64,000 nucleotides of DNA from Phanerochaete sordida (Eukaryota > Basidiomycota > Agaricomycetes > Polyporales > Phanerochaetaceae): NCBI GenBank assembly GCA_019973155.2, contig BPQB01000062.1, forward strand, positions 124,001-188,000, in the 5' to 3' direction. The notes below the pieces were generated by a model, which did no database searches, was not told where the DNA came from, and saw only the letters and a program-made list of their open reading frames with translations. Shown piece after piece: positions 34,116-44,664 of the stretch (its first letter is position 1; each line of letters opens with the position of its first letter). The position numbers and the translations under genes were made by a program.

Positions 34116-35220
34116 TCAGGAAAGGTCGAAGACCTCGGGCATGCGCGCCCAGAGTGCATTCCGTCCTTCCAATATGGAGTTCGCGACGAGGGTGCAGCAA
34201 ACAGCGCACGGCGCGGCTGGCGGCTGACCAGCAGCCTGCATGATCAGCTTTGCGGCGCCGCCCCAAAACTCAACCGGGCTTGAAAGAGCTTGTGCTGCTG
34301 CAAGGGATAATCGTGTGGACGAGAACGTCGCCAGCGCCGCGCCGCAGTAGTTCGCGTGCGCAGGCTCGCCCGTCAGCACCACGACCGTCTTCTTCAGGTG
34401 GTCCGCGCGCAGGCGTTCGATGCCGACGAGAAGCCGCTCTACATCGGTGTGCGACAGGGGTGAGATGTTGGAGCCTGCTACGCCGCCGAAGCCCTTCGCG
34501 CAGCGGCTGAGAGCGTAGAACAGGGGCGCAAAGAGCTTGGGCTCGGTGTACCCGCACTGTCGCAGGAGCGCAATGATGGCCGCGGGGTGCACGTCTGTGT
34601 CGTCGTCGACATAGGGCAAGATGGTGCCCTGGGGGTACTGGTTCGCGTGCGCGTCCATGTACTTTCGAACTCGCGCGTCGTTCACCGCGTCGTGCTGGGC
34701 GAGGTTGTCGGGCCAGCAAGCTTGTATACGTGCGACGATCTCGGGACGCGGACGTTCGACTTCATACTTTGTGCACATGTGGAGAAGACTTGAGAGGACC
34801 GGGAAGGTCTCTGCCGTCAAAGTAACGGACTCGACGCGTCTGCGGGCGAGGACGTCGAACAAAGGGGGCGACGAGGAGAAAGAGGGCGACTCACAAGCCA
34901 TTGTATATCATCTCCAGTAGCGCCTCCATGTCCTCTCTGCTATCGTCCACGCTGTAGTGCCGACATCCCCTCAGCATGTCAGGCTTGACTCCATCGACCG
35001 GCGTGAACATTCTCTGGAAAACGGGCGAATGCTTGGCAAGAAGCGAGCGATGTACACAGAATAGAATGGTGCCACAGCTGAGAATGACATTGCCGTCGTC
35101 GAAGTATAGCGTCGGGTGGTTATCCAGGACTCTAACTTCGTCATCGTCGAGGTCGAGGCGGGGGCGCTTGCGATCCGGCCTTTGTGAACGACTTGGGCTT
35201 GCAGACGGCGCAGCGTACAT
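34116..35220 (-). CDS. BTB/POZ domain protein (349 aa, 2 exons)
   Basis: Exons are 34895-35220 and 34116-34839, joined in phase across a 55-nt GTGAGT...gcag intron. After a basic Arg/Lys-rich N-terminus (RPDRKRPRLDLDDDE), residues about 38-115 form a BTB fold: PTLYFDDGNVILSCGTILFC, VHRSLLAKHSPVFQRMF, then EDMEALLEMIYNGL, split by the intron. The helical remainder ends with a Cys pair (CAVCC) and ALWARMPEVFDL, as in the many short BTB proteins of Agaricomycetes. BTB proteins dimerise and often serve as Cul3 adaptors. Together with the surrounding F-box genes it fits a region rich in ubiquitin-ligase adaptors, but no direct functional link is shown. Confidence 0.85.
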
Positions 35221-35625
35221 TTACAATGAAAGTGTTAAGTTGTCAACGTCGCTGCAGGAGAGTCGGAACGGAAGTAGGAAGAGGCAGATTCGCTGTCGAG
35301 GTGGCGGTCAGCGGCGAGGTGATTTGTTTGTCGATGTTAGCATCCGAGGCTTCAGGTTACCGGATAAAGCACGCTCATACTCCCGCCCACGTCCAGAATC
35401 CCACAGACGACCATAGACGGTGCTGCACGCCAAGGACGCCAGAAAATCAGAAAACGAAACATCTATTTTAATGATTGTACTGTATCCCAGGCTGAATGCT
35501 CATTACCTTCGTCAATGCACGCCGGAGCGCAGGGAAGAGCTGTACCGTGACGGCTCCTACCTCGCGGCATCGTGGTACGTAACGATCATATGTGGACGCA
35601 ATCTAACAGAAAAAATGACTCCCGT
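35221..35625. other. Intergenic, no supported gene
   Basis: This is the promoter side of the BTB gene and the 3' flank of the next F-box gene. No feature is recognised. Confidence 0.5.
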
Positions 35626-37353
35626 TCAAGCAGTCCTCCGTAGGGTTATCTCGCGGTCTCTATCAGGCGCGGGCGGAGGTAGGGAAGTGAAGCTGTACGG
35701 CTTGTACTTCATACCCTTGCAGTCGGGGATATCGCCCTGATGTACCCCGCCTACGACGGCTCGACGCATCGTGAACAAGTCATGGAAGGGAATCGGAGGG
35801 AGGTGATGGAAGGTGATGTGCCCGATGGAGTTCCCGCGCTCATGGCGGTGCTGCAGCATCTCCACGATCTCGCCCATGCAGAGGCTGTCATCTGCTTCGC
35901 CGGAATCTTGCTGGTAGGCCCACGTCTCTACTGCGATATGACTGATACGAAGGTCGAGCGGGGTGCTGAATGCCGGTTGTTCGCCCCATGGAACGGGCGG
36001 ATCGAGCAGCGTTGACACCCACGTGGTCCATGTGGAGGCAATATCGAGTAGTCTCAAGTTGGGGCATAGGCGTAGGAGGTCTAAGACAACGATTGGAGGA
36101 AGCTCTTGATCAGGGTCGCTCCCGCACAACGAAGCAACAGAGAGCTGTCGTACAGCCGAAAGTGGTAGATGTGCGAACAAATCCGCGACGATGAGCGCCC
36201 CGAGCGAGTAGTCGTGAGTGTAGAGCACGAATCGGTCGGCCTCTGGTTTCCCTTCCCCTGGAGCTGTAATGAATGTCGCGGAAAGTGCAGGGAGAATCGG
36301 ATCTGGCTTAATGGCTAGTCGAGTGACAGGATGCCCCCCAGTGAGCTTTGGAATGACTTGTCGCAGTTCGTCCAATACTTCTTCATCCTCGATGCCGTGG
36401 TCGCGGGGACGAGGGAAATCTAAAATCCCTATCTCTGCCGTCGAGGGGAAATCGAGATGGCGCAATATCATGGAGATTCCACGGTAAAAGGAAATGCTAA
36501 GCAGGCAGAGATGTGGAAGCTTGACGACCTCCATGCTCTCCATGCTGGTTTCGTCGCCGTCAGCCTCCGGTCTGAAGTCAAGAAACAGGCGTTCGAGGTT
36601 CGGCAGACTGCGCAACATCTCGAAGATCGGATCGAGAGGCACGGGAGTGAATCTGCTGGCATTTGACAGGTTGAGCTCGCGGAGAGAGGGTGATCGAGAT
36701 ATTCGGCGGAAGACATCTTCACTCAAAACGTTCGCGGCTCCCTGCAGCCTTAGCTTTTGGAGGTCGCGCGAGCCTTCGGTTATCTTGAAAAGACCGTCGA
36801 TTGTATCGAGGTCGGATTCATCGGGATCGAGATCTCGGACCTCGAGGAAGAATTCCCGCAGGACCGGTGCCTCCCAACTGCGAACCTGCTGCATGACCGA
36901 GGCGCCAGGGAGCGCATACAGGGTGAGTGCTCGTGTGCGACCGAGGGCCTCGAACACCGGGAGCCACTGCTCGTCGTCATCGGGTCGAGTACCATACGCG
37001 CCGCCTGTTACGGTCACCTCAATAGGCATGTTCTTCGAGCATCGTAGAGCTAGCGCGAGATACTGCGGGCTTGCGGGCAGATATATCTTGGTCCAAAGGC
37101 CGCGATCCCTGGTCAAGACTTCCCTCCATCGTCGACAGACACGCAGTAGGGGCGCATACACGTCGTATCGAGGCTCGGCGTCGTCGTGCGAGCTTTGCGG
37201 GGGGAATAGCTCGTGATAAAAGCCAAAAATGAGACTGAGTAGCTCCGGTGGCAATCGACATGCAATTCGGGTCATGTTGCGAGCCTCGGCTTTCTCTCGA
37301 AGCCGGTCGAATCTTTCGCGCTGCTTGCGGCGGACGTTCATAGCGGCGCTCAT
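35626..37353 (-). CDS. F-box protein (575 aa), tandem pair member 1
   Basis: This is a single exon of 575 codons. It has a basic coiled N-terminus (RRKQRERFDRLREKAEARN), then an F-box: ACRLPPELLSLIFGFYHELF, YAPLLRVCRRWREVL and LWTKIYLPASPQYLALAL. A leucine-rich repeat-like remainder follows. It ends with RHERGNSIGHITFHHLPPIP and a C-terminal segment (DLFTMRRAVVGGVHQGDIPD) that is shared with the neighbouring gene (37984-39822), so the two are tandem duplicates. The first in-frame ATG of the cluster was used as the start (MSAAM; a second ATG is four codons in). Confidence 0.82.
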   Translation of the reverse strand: MSAAMNVRRKQRERFDRLREKAEARNMTRIACRLPPELLSLIFGFYHELFPPQSSHDDAEPRYDVYAPLLRVCRRWREVLTRDRGLWTKIYLPASPQYLALALRCSKNMPIEVTVTGGAYGTRPDDDEQWLPVFEALGRTRALTLYALPGASVMQQVRSWEAPVLREFFLEVRDLDPDESDLDTIDGLFKITEGSRDLQKLRLQGAANVLSEDVFRRISRSPSLRELNLSNASRFTPVPLDPIFEMLRSLPNLERLFLDFRPEADGDETSMESMEVVKLPHLCLLSISFYRGISMILRHLDFPSTAEIGILDFPRPRDHGIEDEEVLDELRQVIPKLTGGHPVTRLAIKPDPILPALSATFITAPGEGKPEADRFVLYTHDYSLGALIVADLFAHLPLSAVRQLSVASLCGSDPDQELPPIVVLDLLRLCPNLRLLDIASTWTTWVSTLLDPPVPWGEQPAFSTPLDLRISHIAVETWAYQQDSGEADDSLCMGEIVEMLQHRHERGNSIGHITFHHLPPIPFHDLFTMRRAVVGGVHQGDIPDCKGMKYKPYSFTSLPPPAPDRDREITLRRTA

Positions 37354-37983
37354 GGGGTGCAGTATTGCACAGCGTGGGCGGGAGTAGGAGAGGATCCACG
37401 GGGGCAGGGAAAGGAGGTGGTGAGGCGGAGCAAGCTTGAAGATATCTGCGGCGCGAATAGTACGCGGTCAAGTGGCCGGGGCCGCCTACGAGACGTAGAA
37501 AAAGCGAGTCGTCACGGCCTAAACCGATCTAGAACAAGGGACAATGAAAGGTGGCGGCAGCATACGTTGACGGTTTGATCGTGGCCACAGCGATCCTAGC
37601 CAAACGGAGGCCACAAAATTCTCTATGTAACTGACGCGCATGAGCACGAGGTTTGAGATATCCAAGACGGTCTCGTGGGAGGCCACTCACTCGCTCATAT
37701 GCAGGCGTCCGACTGTGCATGAATCTGGAGGCCTTTTCAGGGGTGCATGTCTGGGCAGTAAGTAGGTGCCAGCACGCGTACCGTATAGCGGAACGGCTAG
37801 CTCAAGGCACCGTCAGCGTATGTGCGATGAACGATCGCGTCGCGTCGGATAAGATCACATCCTTCAGAGAGCGAAACAGCCTGCCAGAAACAGCGGAAAG
37901 TGGGCTCAAGACGTCCATAACTGCAGGAGAAAAACTGACAAAATATTCGTAGATAAGAGGACATACTACAGATGGAGCGGCGG
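37354..37983. other. Intergenic
   Basis: This is the promoter side of the 35626-37353 gene and the 3' flank of its tandem partner. No other gene is supported. Confidence 0.5.
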
Positions 37984-39822
37984 TCACATATTGAACCGTA
38001 CACAGCGGATAGCCCTGGCTACGTCTCTGGAATTCAACTCATCAGAACCAGCTCTGACCGCCACGCGGAGTACGAGGTCAACGCACCAGTCAAGCAAGTC
38101 TTCGAAGGCTGTCGTCGTTCCGGTCCTCCGGCGAAGGCAGCAGCATATCGTCCGCGACGCTATACGACGGGTACGCCATGTCCTTCGAAGGCGGGATGTC
38201 CTCTTGGTATATTCTGCCGGTGACGAACCGGCACATCGAGAGCAAGTCGTCGAGAGGAATCTGGGGTACGCCCACAAACGGGCGACAGGATTGCCGCGTT
38301 CATGTCGCCTCTCCAGCATCTGGACGATGTGATGCATGCAGTACGGGCTGTTGCATGGCTCGCGCGTCCCTGCCGCGCGACAATCCCAAGTGTGCAGTGC
38401 TGGGAATCGAAGTTCGAGCGTAAGTGCGGCCTCGAATACAGGCAGTTCTCCGTCGCGCGGAACGAGCACCTCCATTGTCCACTGCGGCGACGACACAGAC
38501 AGGGCCAGCACCGTGAGGTTCGGACAATAGCGGGCAAGGTCCGCGACGACCGTTGGGTCGATCGTGACTCCGCTGCCATCTGCGAGCGCGGGCCATACGT
38601 GGATCTCGCTCACCTCCGCAAGCGGCAAGTGGCAGAAGAGCTGGCGAACGATAAGCGGTGTGAACGAATCGTCGTTGAAAGAGACGACGAAACGTGGCAA
38701 TGTTTCGCCGTCGGGCTCCCTGGTAGTCCAGAATTGCGTCTGGAAAATCTCCCCGTCCGGCCGAGCCACGCATGTAGAGTCCATTGTCCGCGTTCCCAGA
38801 CATAGTCCAGAGACCGGGCAGCCTCTTGTGAGCGTTGGAATGAGCTCTCGTAGCTCATCAAGCAGCGGCTCCACCTCGGTCGCCTTCGCCAGACTGCCGT
38901 AGGCTGCTATGAATATCCTCGTCGTTGCGGGAAAGCGGAGATACTTCAGGACGGTGGGGGTTCCAGGCACGAAGGCCACGTCTAGTGCGACGAGCCGCGG
39001 CAGCTCGACCTCAATACTAGCGTCAAGAGCATCAGGGTGAGAGAAGTAGCATCCAAGGTAAAGCTCTTCGAGGCCCGAAAGGTGTCGAAGCGTGTCCAAG
39101 ACGCGGGGGATCGCTATTGCGCGACCGTCGCTTGAATCGAGATGATCTAGGCCAAGTTTGCGCAGAGAGGACAGCCGGGATACCGGAAGACAGATCTTTG
39201 TGCTGAAAACTTGGAGGCCGAGGATTTCGAGTGGAGGTGACTGGTCCAGTACGTTCAAGAAGAACCGTATCACGTCGGGGTCCATGCGCAGGCCGCGCCC
39301 GGGGGGACGGATGACAAGCTCGCGAAGGCGCGGGGCATCGAAGGCGCGGACCTGCTTCACTGCGGCGACGTCGGGGATCGACAAGAGGTGCAGCTTGCGG
39401 ATGCGATGGATGTTCTCGAGGATCGGAAGCCATTCCCACTGAACAGCGTCTTCTCGCGACCGCAACGAGATGTCGTAGGCGAAGACATCGAGCGCCAGGC
39501 CTTTCGAGCACTCGAGCGCGAGCATGACGTATCTCGGGCACGCGGGCAAGGTTATCGAGGTCCAGAGTGCAGGGTCTTTCAGCAGGACGCTTCTCCACCG
39601 GCGGCAGACGTGCAGCAAGGGCAGATAGATTTCGTACCTCGTCAGCTCTGCATCGTCCAGATACATGTCGCGGTAGGCTGCAAAGGAGCGAGAGAGGACC
39701 TCGGGAGGTAGCTTGCAGGCAATTGGGGTCAGATGGGAGGTTTCGGCGGCCCTCCTCAAGCCCCGCGGACGCTTCTTGAGCGTGGGCAGCCGCGGCTGGG
39801 ATTCCTTGGGAACCGTATTCAT
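37984..39822 (-). CDS. F-box protein, tandem pair member 2, with C-terminal frameshift
   Basis: The open frame encodes 612 residues. The F-box reads ACKLPPEVLSRSFAAYRDMY, then YLPLLHVCRRWRSVLLKDPA and LWTSITLPACPRYVMLAL, closely following the tandem partner at 35626. Homology stays in frame down to RHERGNPVAR. Beyond about 38280 the homologous C-terminus (VPQIPLDDLLSMCRFVTGRI, ending ...DSLRRLA) continues in another frame and stops at 38090. The annotated frame instead runs on to 37984 through an unrelated Arg/Thr-rich tail. A one-base indel, or a sequencing error, near 38265-38285 explains this. The ancestral protein would be about 577 residues, like its partner. Confidence 0.75.
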   Translation of the reverse strand: MNTVPKESQPRLPTLKKRPRGLRRAAETSHLTPIACKLPPEVLSRSFAAYRDMYLDDAELTRYEIYLPLLHVCRRWRSVLLKDPALWTSITLPACPRYVMLALECSKGLALDVFAYDISLRSREDAVQWEWLPILENIHRIRKLHLLSIPDVAAVKQVRAFDAPRLRELVIRPPGRGLRMDPDVIRFFLNVLDQSPPLEILGLQVFSTKICLPVSRLSSLRKLGLDHLDSSDGRAIAIPRVLDTLRHLSGLEELYLGCYFSHPDALDASIEVELPRLVALDVAFVPGTPTVLKYLRFPATTRIFIAAYGSLAKATEVEPLLDELRELIPTLTRGCPVSGLCLGTRTMDSTCVARPDGEIFQTQFWTTREPDGETLPRFVVSFNDDSFTPLIVRQLFCHLPLAEVSEIHVWPALADGSGVTIDPTVVADLARYCPNLTVLALSVSSPQWTMEVLVPRDGELPVFEAALTLELRFPALHTWDCRAAGTREPCNSPYCMHHIVQMLERRHERGNPVARLWAYPRFLSTTCSRCAGSSPAEYTKRTSRLRRTWRTRRIASRTICCCLRRRTGTTTAFEDLLDWCVDLVLRVAVRAGSDELNSRDVARAIRCVRFNM

Positions 39823-40558
39823 GATGGGCAGCTCTTCGCCTATAGCCTCAAAACCGGAGAGGTTGTTGGAGGTGAGAGGTGGCGGAGATGTTGGACGAGG
39901 TCAAGTAGCGGCCAATGGCCTGCAGGGTGCGCCGAGGCCACTCGCACGGACCTCTTCCTGCAGTCGGGCGCTCGGGCACATCTAGCCAAAGCTCAGACAA
40001 AGACGTCAGGCACGGATAAAGAATGCGGACCAGATACCTGTCTTAAGACGGAGAGACAAGTGTAGACTGATACTTTTGACGTCGACGCACTGGAGAGCAC
40101 ATAAGGCCAGCGGTACAAGCGCGGCATGGATTACTCACCTCCTGAGAGATAGGGAGGAAGTAGCCTACATCCTCCGCATGCCCTTCGTCCAGTCTATATC
40201 CGAACTATGCGCTCAGCTTCACGGATCCGGGAACGCTCTGCCAGAGCGTGGCCAGCAAGTTGACTGGCGAGGGAAGGGAGATGATCGTTCCTCTGGAGCT
40301 CGAGAGGGGCATGAAGAATAGTATACGATATAACTGGTGCCGCAAAGGCAGATTCTATACTCGACCGTGCGCCGGAAGGCTGGTCGTAGACGAAGGCGGA
40401 GGGCGGCAGGCGCGAAAGCGCCTTGTCTGGGGTGGGCGCCTACACCACGTGGTCGGACGGGCGGCACCGACAGCGGGGAAAGTCAGTGTACCCATCGACC
40501 TCCAGCCCGTCCGCAAAACTCCCCTCTACCCCGTCTTCGCGACCCCCGACGACTCGAA
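39823..40558. other. Divergent promoter region between F-box gene and ribosomal P1 gene
   Basis: The 736 bp between the two starts holds no supported gene. The 5' leader of the ribosomal protein gene probably lies in its last 100 bases, which include a pyrimidine-rich tract (cccctctaccccgtcttcgc) at 40520-40539. Confidence 0.5.
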
Positions 40559-41191
40559 ATGGTGAGATGCTGTCCGTATGAACGTCTGGCGCGGCAGGAG
40601 CGCAAAATCCGTGGTCGGAAAGGCTGGATGGCAGAACCGGACGCTGGATGGAGGTGCTGCCGGCCGGATGAGGACTCTGGGACGGGCGGTGCGCTATGCG
40701 GGGACCCATTGTACTGACGAGTTCTGCGTCTCTCCAGGCCAACGTTGAACTTGCTGCCACCTACGCCGCCCTTATCCTCGCGGACGACAATGTCGAGATC
40801 ACCGTGCGTGCAGCCCCGCCTATCCCGCATTTCTTGTCTCCCTGACCTACGGCGAAAACCACACAGGCGGACAAGATCGTCGCGCTGACCACCGCCGCGG
40901 GCGCCGAGCTCGAGCCCATCTGGGCATCCCTCCTCGCCAAGGCTCTCGAGGGCAAGAACGTCAAGGAGCTCCTGTCCAACGTCGGTGCCGGCGGTGCTGG
41001 CCCGGCGACCGGTGCCCCCGCGGCTGCTGCCGGTGGTGCTGCCGCCGCTGGTGACGCACCCGCTGCTGAGGAGAAGAAGGAGGAGGAGAAGGAGGAGTCG
41101 GACGACGACATGGTGCGTCCCCCATCTCGTGCGCTCGCTGGCTTCCGGCTGACTTGATTTTCGCGCGTAGGGCTTCGGTCTCTTCGACTAA
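40559..41191 (+). CDS. RPP1: 60S acidic ribosomal protein P1 (111 aa, 4 exons)
   Basis: Exons are 40559-40561 (only the ATG), 40738-40803, 40867-41112 and 41171-41191. The product starts [20 protein letters not shown] and continues through the helical dimerisation region ([19 protein letters not shown]). It then has an Ala/Gly hinge and the Lys/Glu tail, and ends in SDDDMGFGLFD, the signature of ribosomal stalk P proteins. P1 pairs with P2 on P0 to form the stalk that recruits elongation factors on the 60S subunit. The first intron (40562-40737, 176 nt, donor GTGAGA, branch TACTGAC) directly follows the initiator ATG. The alternative, a start elsewhere, would lose the conserved N-terminus. 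Confidence 0.95.
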
Positions 41192-41835
41192 TTCCGTTTT
41201 CCTGTCGTTCTGCTGTGTTTCGCTCATCTCGTTTGCATGTTCCTGCACACTACACGCCGCCGGGCATGCGGAGGTCCGCTGCGCACCCTTCGCATACCGC
41301 CATGTACCCATTACACCCCTCTTGCGCACACAAAAAGATCGTGAAAACATCAACTTTGCGTGTCGTTGGGTTCGTGAAAGGGACGCTCCGCGTAGGAGTG
41401 GATGTGAATGTACTTCAGGTGTTGGTGTAAACGAGAGCGTGTCGAGCAAGAAATATTCGTGGACTGAATGCGTTCCGTCGTGAGTTTCTGTCCACTGGGA
41501 GGCTAACGAGCACTGCTGTTAGAATCAACGTTCCCTCTCGAAAGAGAACTTCCGGAGCCAATCTTTCGACAGGGCATCTTCTCGACTACGCGGTGGTGTC
41601 CTGCTCAAACAGGTGCTGCGATACGCAGACGGCTTCCCTGCGACCGCGACATACGCCTGTCCCGAGCCGCGACCCTCTCGCAGCACCTCGATCGCCGACC
41701 GCTGGGCTCCAGCTCTGCGTCCGTCAAACTAAAGTACATCACATAGCAGCCGGGTTGGGTAGACCAGCTCACGAAAGCATCGGGCGGCACTGCCATCAAT
41801 ACGTTCGAACACGGCGTATCGTCGACGCCTGCCAG
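41192..41835. other. 3' flanks of convergent genes
   Basis: This is the 3' region shared by the plus-strand P1 gene and the minus-strand kinase-like fragment. No other feature is recognised. Confidence 0.5.
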
Positions 41836-42349
41836 TCAATCTCTAGCTAACCACTTCCTCATACCGCCCGCGAGCACGTCGTCGCTGCCACGCCGTCTCC
41901 CGTCCTTCGTTCTCGCTGCCGCCCCACCACTCGCCTTCGCCTTCCCCGTAGTTTCGCTCGCTGCGACCACCTGGGGTCGCACCCGCGCGCGGCGCCCATC
42001 GTCAAGGTCGATGAGCACACCGCGCACGCCCCCCGCGCCCGACGGGATGCGCCCGATCGTGTGGGTGCTAACGTTCCCGTGCAGCACGCCAGCCTCGTAG
42101 TACGCCTTGTGTGCTGTGGTGCGGCGTCAGCATGGCCCGCCGAGGTCGCGCGCACCCACCTTGGAAAGCGCCGTGCACGGCACGGATGAGCTCGTGCTGG
42201 TCGGCGTGGCCCTCCAGCAGCTCTGGCACGCAGGGCACGACCTTGCGTGTGGTGCTCATGTCTGGTGTCTCTATAGACACGTTGTCCGCGTGCGGCGTCC
42301 GCAGGGCGTGGGCACTGGGCTCGGCGCGACGATCACGTGGGCGGCTCAT
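41836..42349 (-). CDS. FunK1-type protein kinase C-lobe fragment, likely inactive (155 aa)
   Basis: Exons are 42160-42349 and 41836-42113, joined in phase across a GTGGGT...ctgac...cacag intron. The joined chain reads ELLEGHADQHELIRAVHGAF, then HKAYYEAGVLHGNVSTHTIG and GVLIDLDDG. This parallels the catalytic loop and metal-binding region of the FunK1 kinases expanded in basidiomycetes (alpha-E helix, then LHRD, then LIDxD). HGN stands where the catalytic HRD should be. The N-lobe, glycine loop and Lys are missing. It is either a degenerate gene or a short pseudokinase. The start ATG is uncertain. Confidence 0.5.
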
Positions 42350-42599
42350 CGACGTTTGGTGTGGTGAACAAAACGACTTGCTCTCTCCCGTCACCGTGCC
42401 TCCTCCCAATCTTCCCGGCATGCCACCCAATCTACCATTCTGGTTTTGTGCTGCGTCTGATACCTAAAATTGCCCTTCATACTCTCTCGCTTTGCCCTCG
42501 ACTTGCTTTGACGAGCCTACAACCTCGCACGTCCGAAGGCCCGCTCCGCAGCCTGTTCCGCCGGACAAGACCGCCAACGCTTCTCCGCACTGTTTCTGC

Positions 42600-44560
42600 T
42601 AGATGCAAAGGAACTGCGCAACGAAGCCAGAGATGGGGTCGGGGTAGCAGAGGAGCGAGATGGAGGCTCGAACGACAAGACAGGTGCGTACACCCGCGAC
42701 AGCCTACTCTTCCTGTGCTCACCCCTCGTCCGCCAGGCACTTTGGCGGAGTCACCTAGAGCTCTTTAGGTCCCAGAGCATGCCTAACCCATAGCAGTGAT
42801 GTCGGCACCGAAGGATCTCGGACACTCCTGGATATCACCGTCCTGAAGCTCCTTCACTCTCGAGCACCTTGGCTGGCCCCCACGGCGGCGCAGGCCTTTC
42901 CCGAAGTCGAAACCATTCTCCTTCCCCCGCGCTCTAGCCGGAAACCCCGCACGTTCTGCCGGCTCAGCTCCCGGACGCTCCGCTGCACGGCTGGGCCCTT
43001 TGCGCCGTCGCAGCCGAAGACCAAGGTCCTCAGGACGCTGCTTCTGCGCGGCACGCGGAGCCAATGCATGGCTCAGATGAGCGAGCTGTGCGCACCCTCT
43101 GGTGATGAAGAGCAAGATCCACGATACGGAACGCCGCTGGTGCAGGTGAGCACAGGCGAAGGCAGCTGAATGCCCGACGCATTCTGACGTATGTCTACAG
43201 CGTCCGGTTGTCAAGCTGCTCCCGGAGACCGCAAGTTGAGCCGCATATAGTCTACTCATGAAGTTCTGGGAGCTCCGCCGTTCTCGCGCGGCTTTGACCA
43301 TCCGCGAGTGCCAGCTTGGCTCTCGCGCCTTTGTAATTGGACGCATCTCGACACTTGCTATGCGATAGCTCTGCCCTCCTGTGAGCTTTACGGCCTGCAG
43401 AGACCGTCAGCGCGAGAAATGACAGCCCCATCCTCCCCCGTTTCGGCCTGTCGCACGGTCTACGACCAGCTTTCCCCTCTTCCCGCCCCTCTCCGCCCTC
43501 TCTCCTTCGATACAGACATCGCGATGCGTCCATCGCTCCGACTTTACGCCTGGAGGGCTCTGAGAACACGGTGCGGTCGCCTTGGGTTCTCTGCGCTTTG
43601 GCGGCCGTCTCGACTTTGCGTCGCCCGTATCATTGATGCTGTGGGTCTCAGCGACGACCTCTACCCCGCCTTCGCCGCATTGCGGTATCTCCGCGTCCAA
43701 GGGGTCGCCGCCTCTGGTCACAAACCTCCCATCGTCTCAGGTGGCCGCCCACTTGTCGACCATCCCCGCGCTGCACGAGCTCGACATCGCCGCTATGTCA
43801 GCGAACGACCTTGCCTTGCCCGGCCTCGAGAAATTCGCATGCGGCGCTCCAGTCGGGGCAGAGCATAGACCCGCATCCTTCATACGATGGCTACGAGCGC
43901 CCGCTCTGCAGAAGTTGAACATCGGTCCCAGCGTCCGGCCAAAACGATATCCACTCGACCTCCAGCAACCTGCAGCATCGTCGACGCACGCTCTCCTCAC
44001 CAAAGTCCCGTACTTCTCCGCCTCCACCCCTCCGTGCTTCACCCGAGACGGACTTATCATCCGACAAGCGCTCCGTCGGTGGGCCCATACTCGCCGGCTA
44101 TTCTCGCTGTGCACTCGCTGTGCACTCGCTGTGCGCGCTGGAGAAGTTGGAGTCGCGCGCGCTGCCCGTCCATCTCGTACGGGATGAAAACGAAGGTGCC
44201 CAGCGCCTGGCAGCGTACACGCTGTCTGCGGGCCTCCAACGAGACGTTCGACGCCACGCTGTGTGTGCGGCCGCGCATCCTGCCGGTCGACGCGCCGCAG
44301 TACCTCGTGCGTTCCCGCGGTAAGCTCGACGTGCTCGGCCTGCCGCCACGGATCCTGGAGGTAGCGCTGGACGCTGTGCGCTTTCCCTCTGCGGTCGCAC
44401 GTTACGAGACTTTGCGTCGACGAACGGCGCGCGGATACGTTGGAAGAGTTTGCGGAGCTCTTGGCAGAGGTCGCCCGGCGCGTTCGCGTGGAGGACGGGG
44501 AACATGGCGATTCTCGGGGGACGCTCGCCCTCAAGGTGAGAGGAGATGAGTCAAAGGAGA
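42600..44560 (+). pseudogene. Probable F-box/LRR-like gene relic
   Basis: Coding-like pieces occur in several frames on the plus strand without a joining frame. They are LVRQALWRSHLELF near 42730, a 300-nt open stretch starting DITVLKLLHSRAP at about 42826-43148 and ending at a GTGAGC donor, a leucine-rich piece (TIPALHELDIAAM, LPGLEKFACGAP) at about 43755-43860, and a helical piece (TLEEFAELLAEVARRVRVED) at about 44425-44490. The order resembles the F-box/LRR-like genes of these fungi, but many frame changes suggest decay. I cannot rule out a badly split active gene. Confidence 0.35.
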
Positions 44561-44664
44561 GCCGTTGAAGCTGGGTGGCGATCGTACGGCTCTGGGTCGG
44601 CGAGACAGGTGCGTGTGCTAGCAATAATCTGTCATCACCGTACTTACTCTGCATTAATTGCGTG

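Noticed and set aside
44106..44136. Short tandem repeat (gctgtgcactc units)
   Set aside because: Two to three 11-bp units only, inside a decayed gene; too small to be informative.
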